From Clostridium sp. BJN0001 (GTDB lineage: Bacteria; Bacillota; Clostridia; Clostridiales; Clostridiaceae): 64,000 bases of DNA. A program made the translations under genes and the position numbers. This document shows, piece after piece, positions 63,657 to 64,000 of this stretch; the stretch's first letter is position 1; each line of letters opens with the position of its first letter. The stretch spans positions 1,365,501 to 1,429,500 of the forward strand of contig NZ_CP094971.1 of assembly GCF_022869825.1 (NCBI RefSeq). The letters are read 5' to 3'. The notes beneath the pieces are model-generated. The model had not been told where the DNA came from. It did no database searches and saw only the letters and a list, made by a program, of their open reading frames with translations.

Positions 63657-64000
63657 CTATCGTATTACATCTAATGATCCAAACCTCTGATATTTTCCTA
63701 TCCATACTAATTTTGTTGTAGCAGTTATTCCGTTTCTGTCTTTAGCTGTAATTATTTCTGCTATATTTTTATCTTCAGTATCAGGATTGTAATACTCATC
63801 TCTATATATAAAATTTATAATATCTGCATCCTGTTCTATTGAACCTGATTCTCTTAGATCTGAAAGTTTAGGTCTATGATCAGGTCTTTGCTCTGGTGCT
63901 CTTGAAAGTTGAGCTAATGCAATTACTGTAATATCTAATTCCTTAGCTAATGCTTTAAGTTCCTGAGATATATACGATACTTCCTGTTCCCTTGATTGAG
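63657..64000 (-). CDS. Replicative DnaB-type helicase (3' part; 5' end outside window)
   Basis: The visible last 113 residues are the C-terminal RecA-like domain: [31 protein letters not shown], the AKDRNG strand and KYQRFGSLD at the end. This is the hexameric helicase of the prophage replication module. It continues beyond the right edge. Confidence 0.93.
   Translation of the reverse strand, partial: QSREQEVSYISQELKALAKELDITVIALAQLSRAPEQRPDHRPKLSDLRESGSIEQDADIINFIYRDEYYNPDTEDKNIAEIITAKDRNGITATTKLVWIGKYQRFGSLDVIR

Larger units (their letters stand above)
34010..64000. mobile_element. Prophage (siphovirus, A118/SPP1-like head-tail module), right end outside window
   Basis: A continuous minus-strand block carries, from right to left, replication, late-regulator, terminase, portal, minor head, scaffold, capsid, connector, tail, lysis and conversion genes in standard siphovirus order. 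The paired families (GP20-type scaffold, minor capsid proteins 1-3, Gp6-type portal, minor head protein 2) are those of A118-like phages. It begins inside cotJC. Neither a phage repressor nor a large serine integrase is in the window; they are presumably beyond the right edge. The tail and head genes look intact, so the element may be inducible. Confidence 0.93.

Overview
The window looks like chromosome of a low-GC, spore-forming Clostridium (sensu stricto type); the species cannot be told from sequence alone. Supporting signs are very AT-rich DNA with purine-rich Shine-Dalgarno sites, the mutS-mutL-miaA...lexA cluster, a monomeric [FeFe] hydrogenase, T-box control of trp genes, PTS fructose uptake and a cotJ spore-coat operon. 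No rRNA, tRNA or CRISPR array was found.

Bases 1-33,185 are host core genome: the 3' part of a XerC/D-like recombinase, a lipoprotein, lexA with an SOS operator, a PLP enzyme, miaA, mutL, mutS (hfq, often found between miaA and the PLP gene in clostridia, is absent), a SNF2 helicase and an ABC-F ATPase, an HD hydrolase, a GNAT acetyltransferase, class II fba, and an RlmI-like rRNA methyltransferase. An incomplete trp operon follows (trpE-G-C-F; no trpD, trpB or trpA) behind a Trp-specific T-box that has one specifier domain but two successive antiterminator/terminator modules. Then come an SCP2 protein, a TPR plus double-AAA+ ATPase, a histidine phosphatase, an aminotransferase, the fruR-fruK-fruA operon with phased operator repeats, and the hydrogenase.

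At 33,368-34,025 is cotJA-cotJB-cotJC, but cotJC is cut after about 65 codons, just before its second metal-ligand motif. From about 34,010 to the right edge everything is prophage, nearly all on the minus strand, and its far end lies outside the window. From the junction inward it holds: a Panacea-domain antitoxin paired with a four-helix membrane protein; the lysis cassette (amidase, holin); tail-tip and host-surface proteins, including a deacetylase-like protein and a 1251-residue protein; tape measure, tail chaperones, tail tube, minor capsid proteins, connector, major capsid, scaffold, minor head protein with a toxin-like tail domain, portal and terminase (an A118/SPP1-like siphovirus head-tail module); a small serine recombinase and a short tyrosine recombinase; an ArpU-like late regulator; a HEPN protein; small early genes; and a DnaB-type helicase.

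The most notable points are the prophage insertion inside a spore-coat gene (possibly a reversible sporulation switch), a candidate small plus-strand RNA with a duplicated 7-nt terminator arm, an 11-bp-phased purine repeat array below the late regulator, the Panacea/membrane-protein pair, the HEPN protein, and the T-box with two terminator modules.
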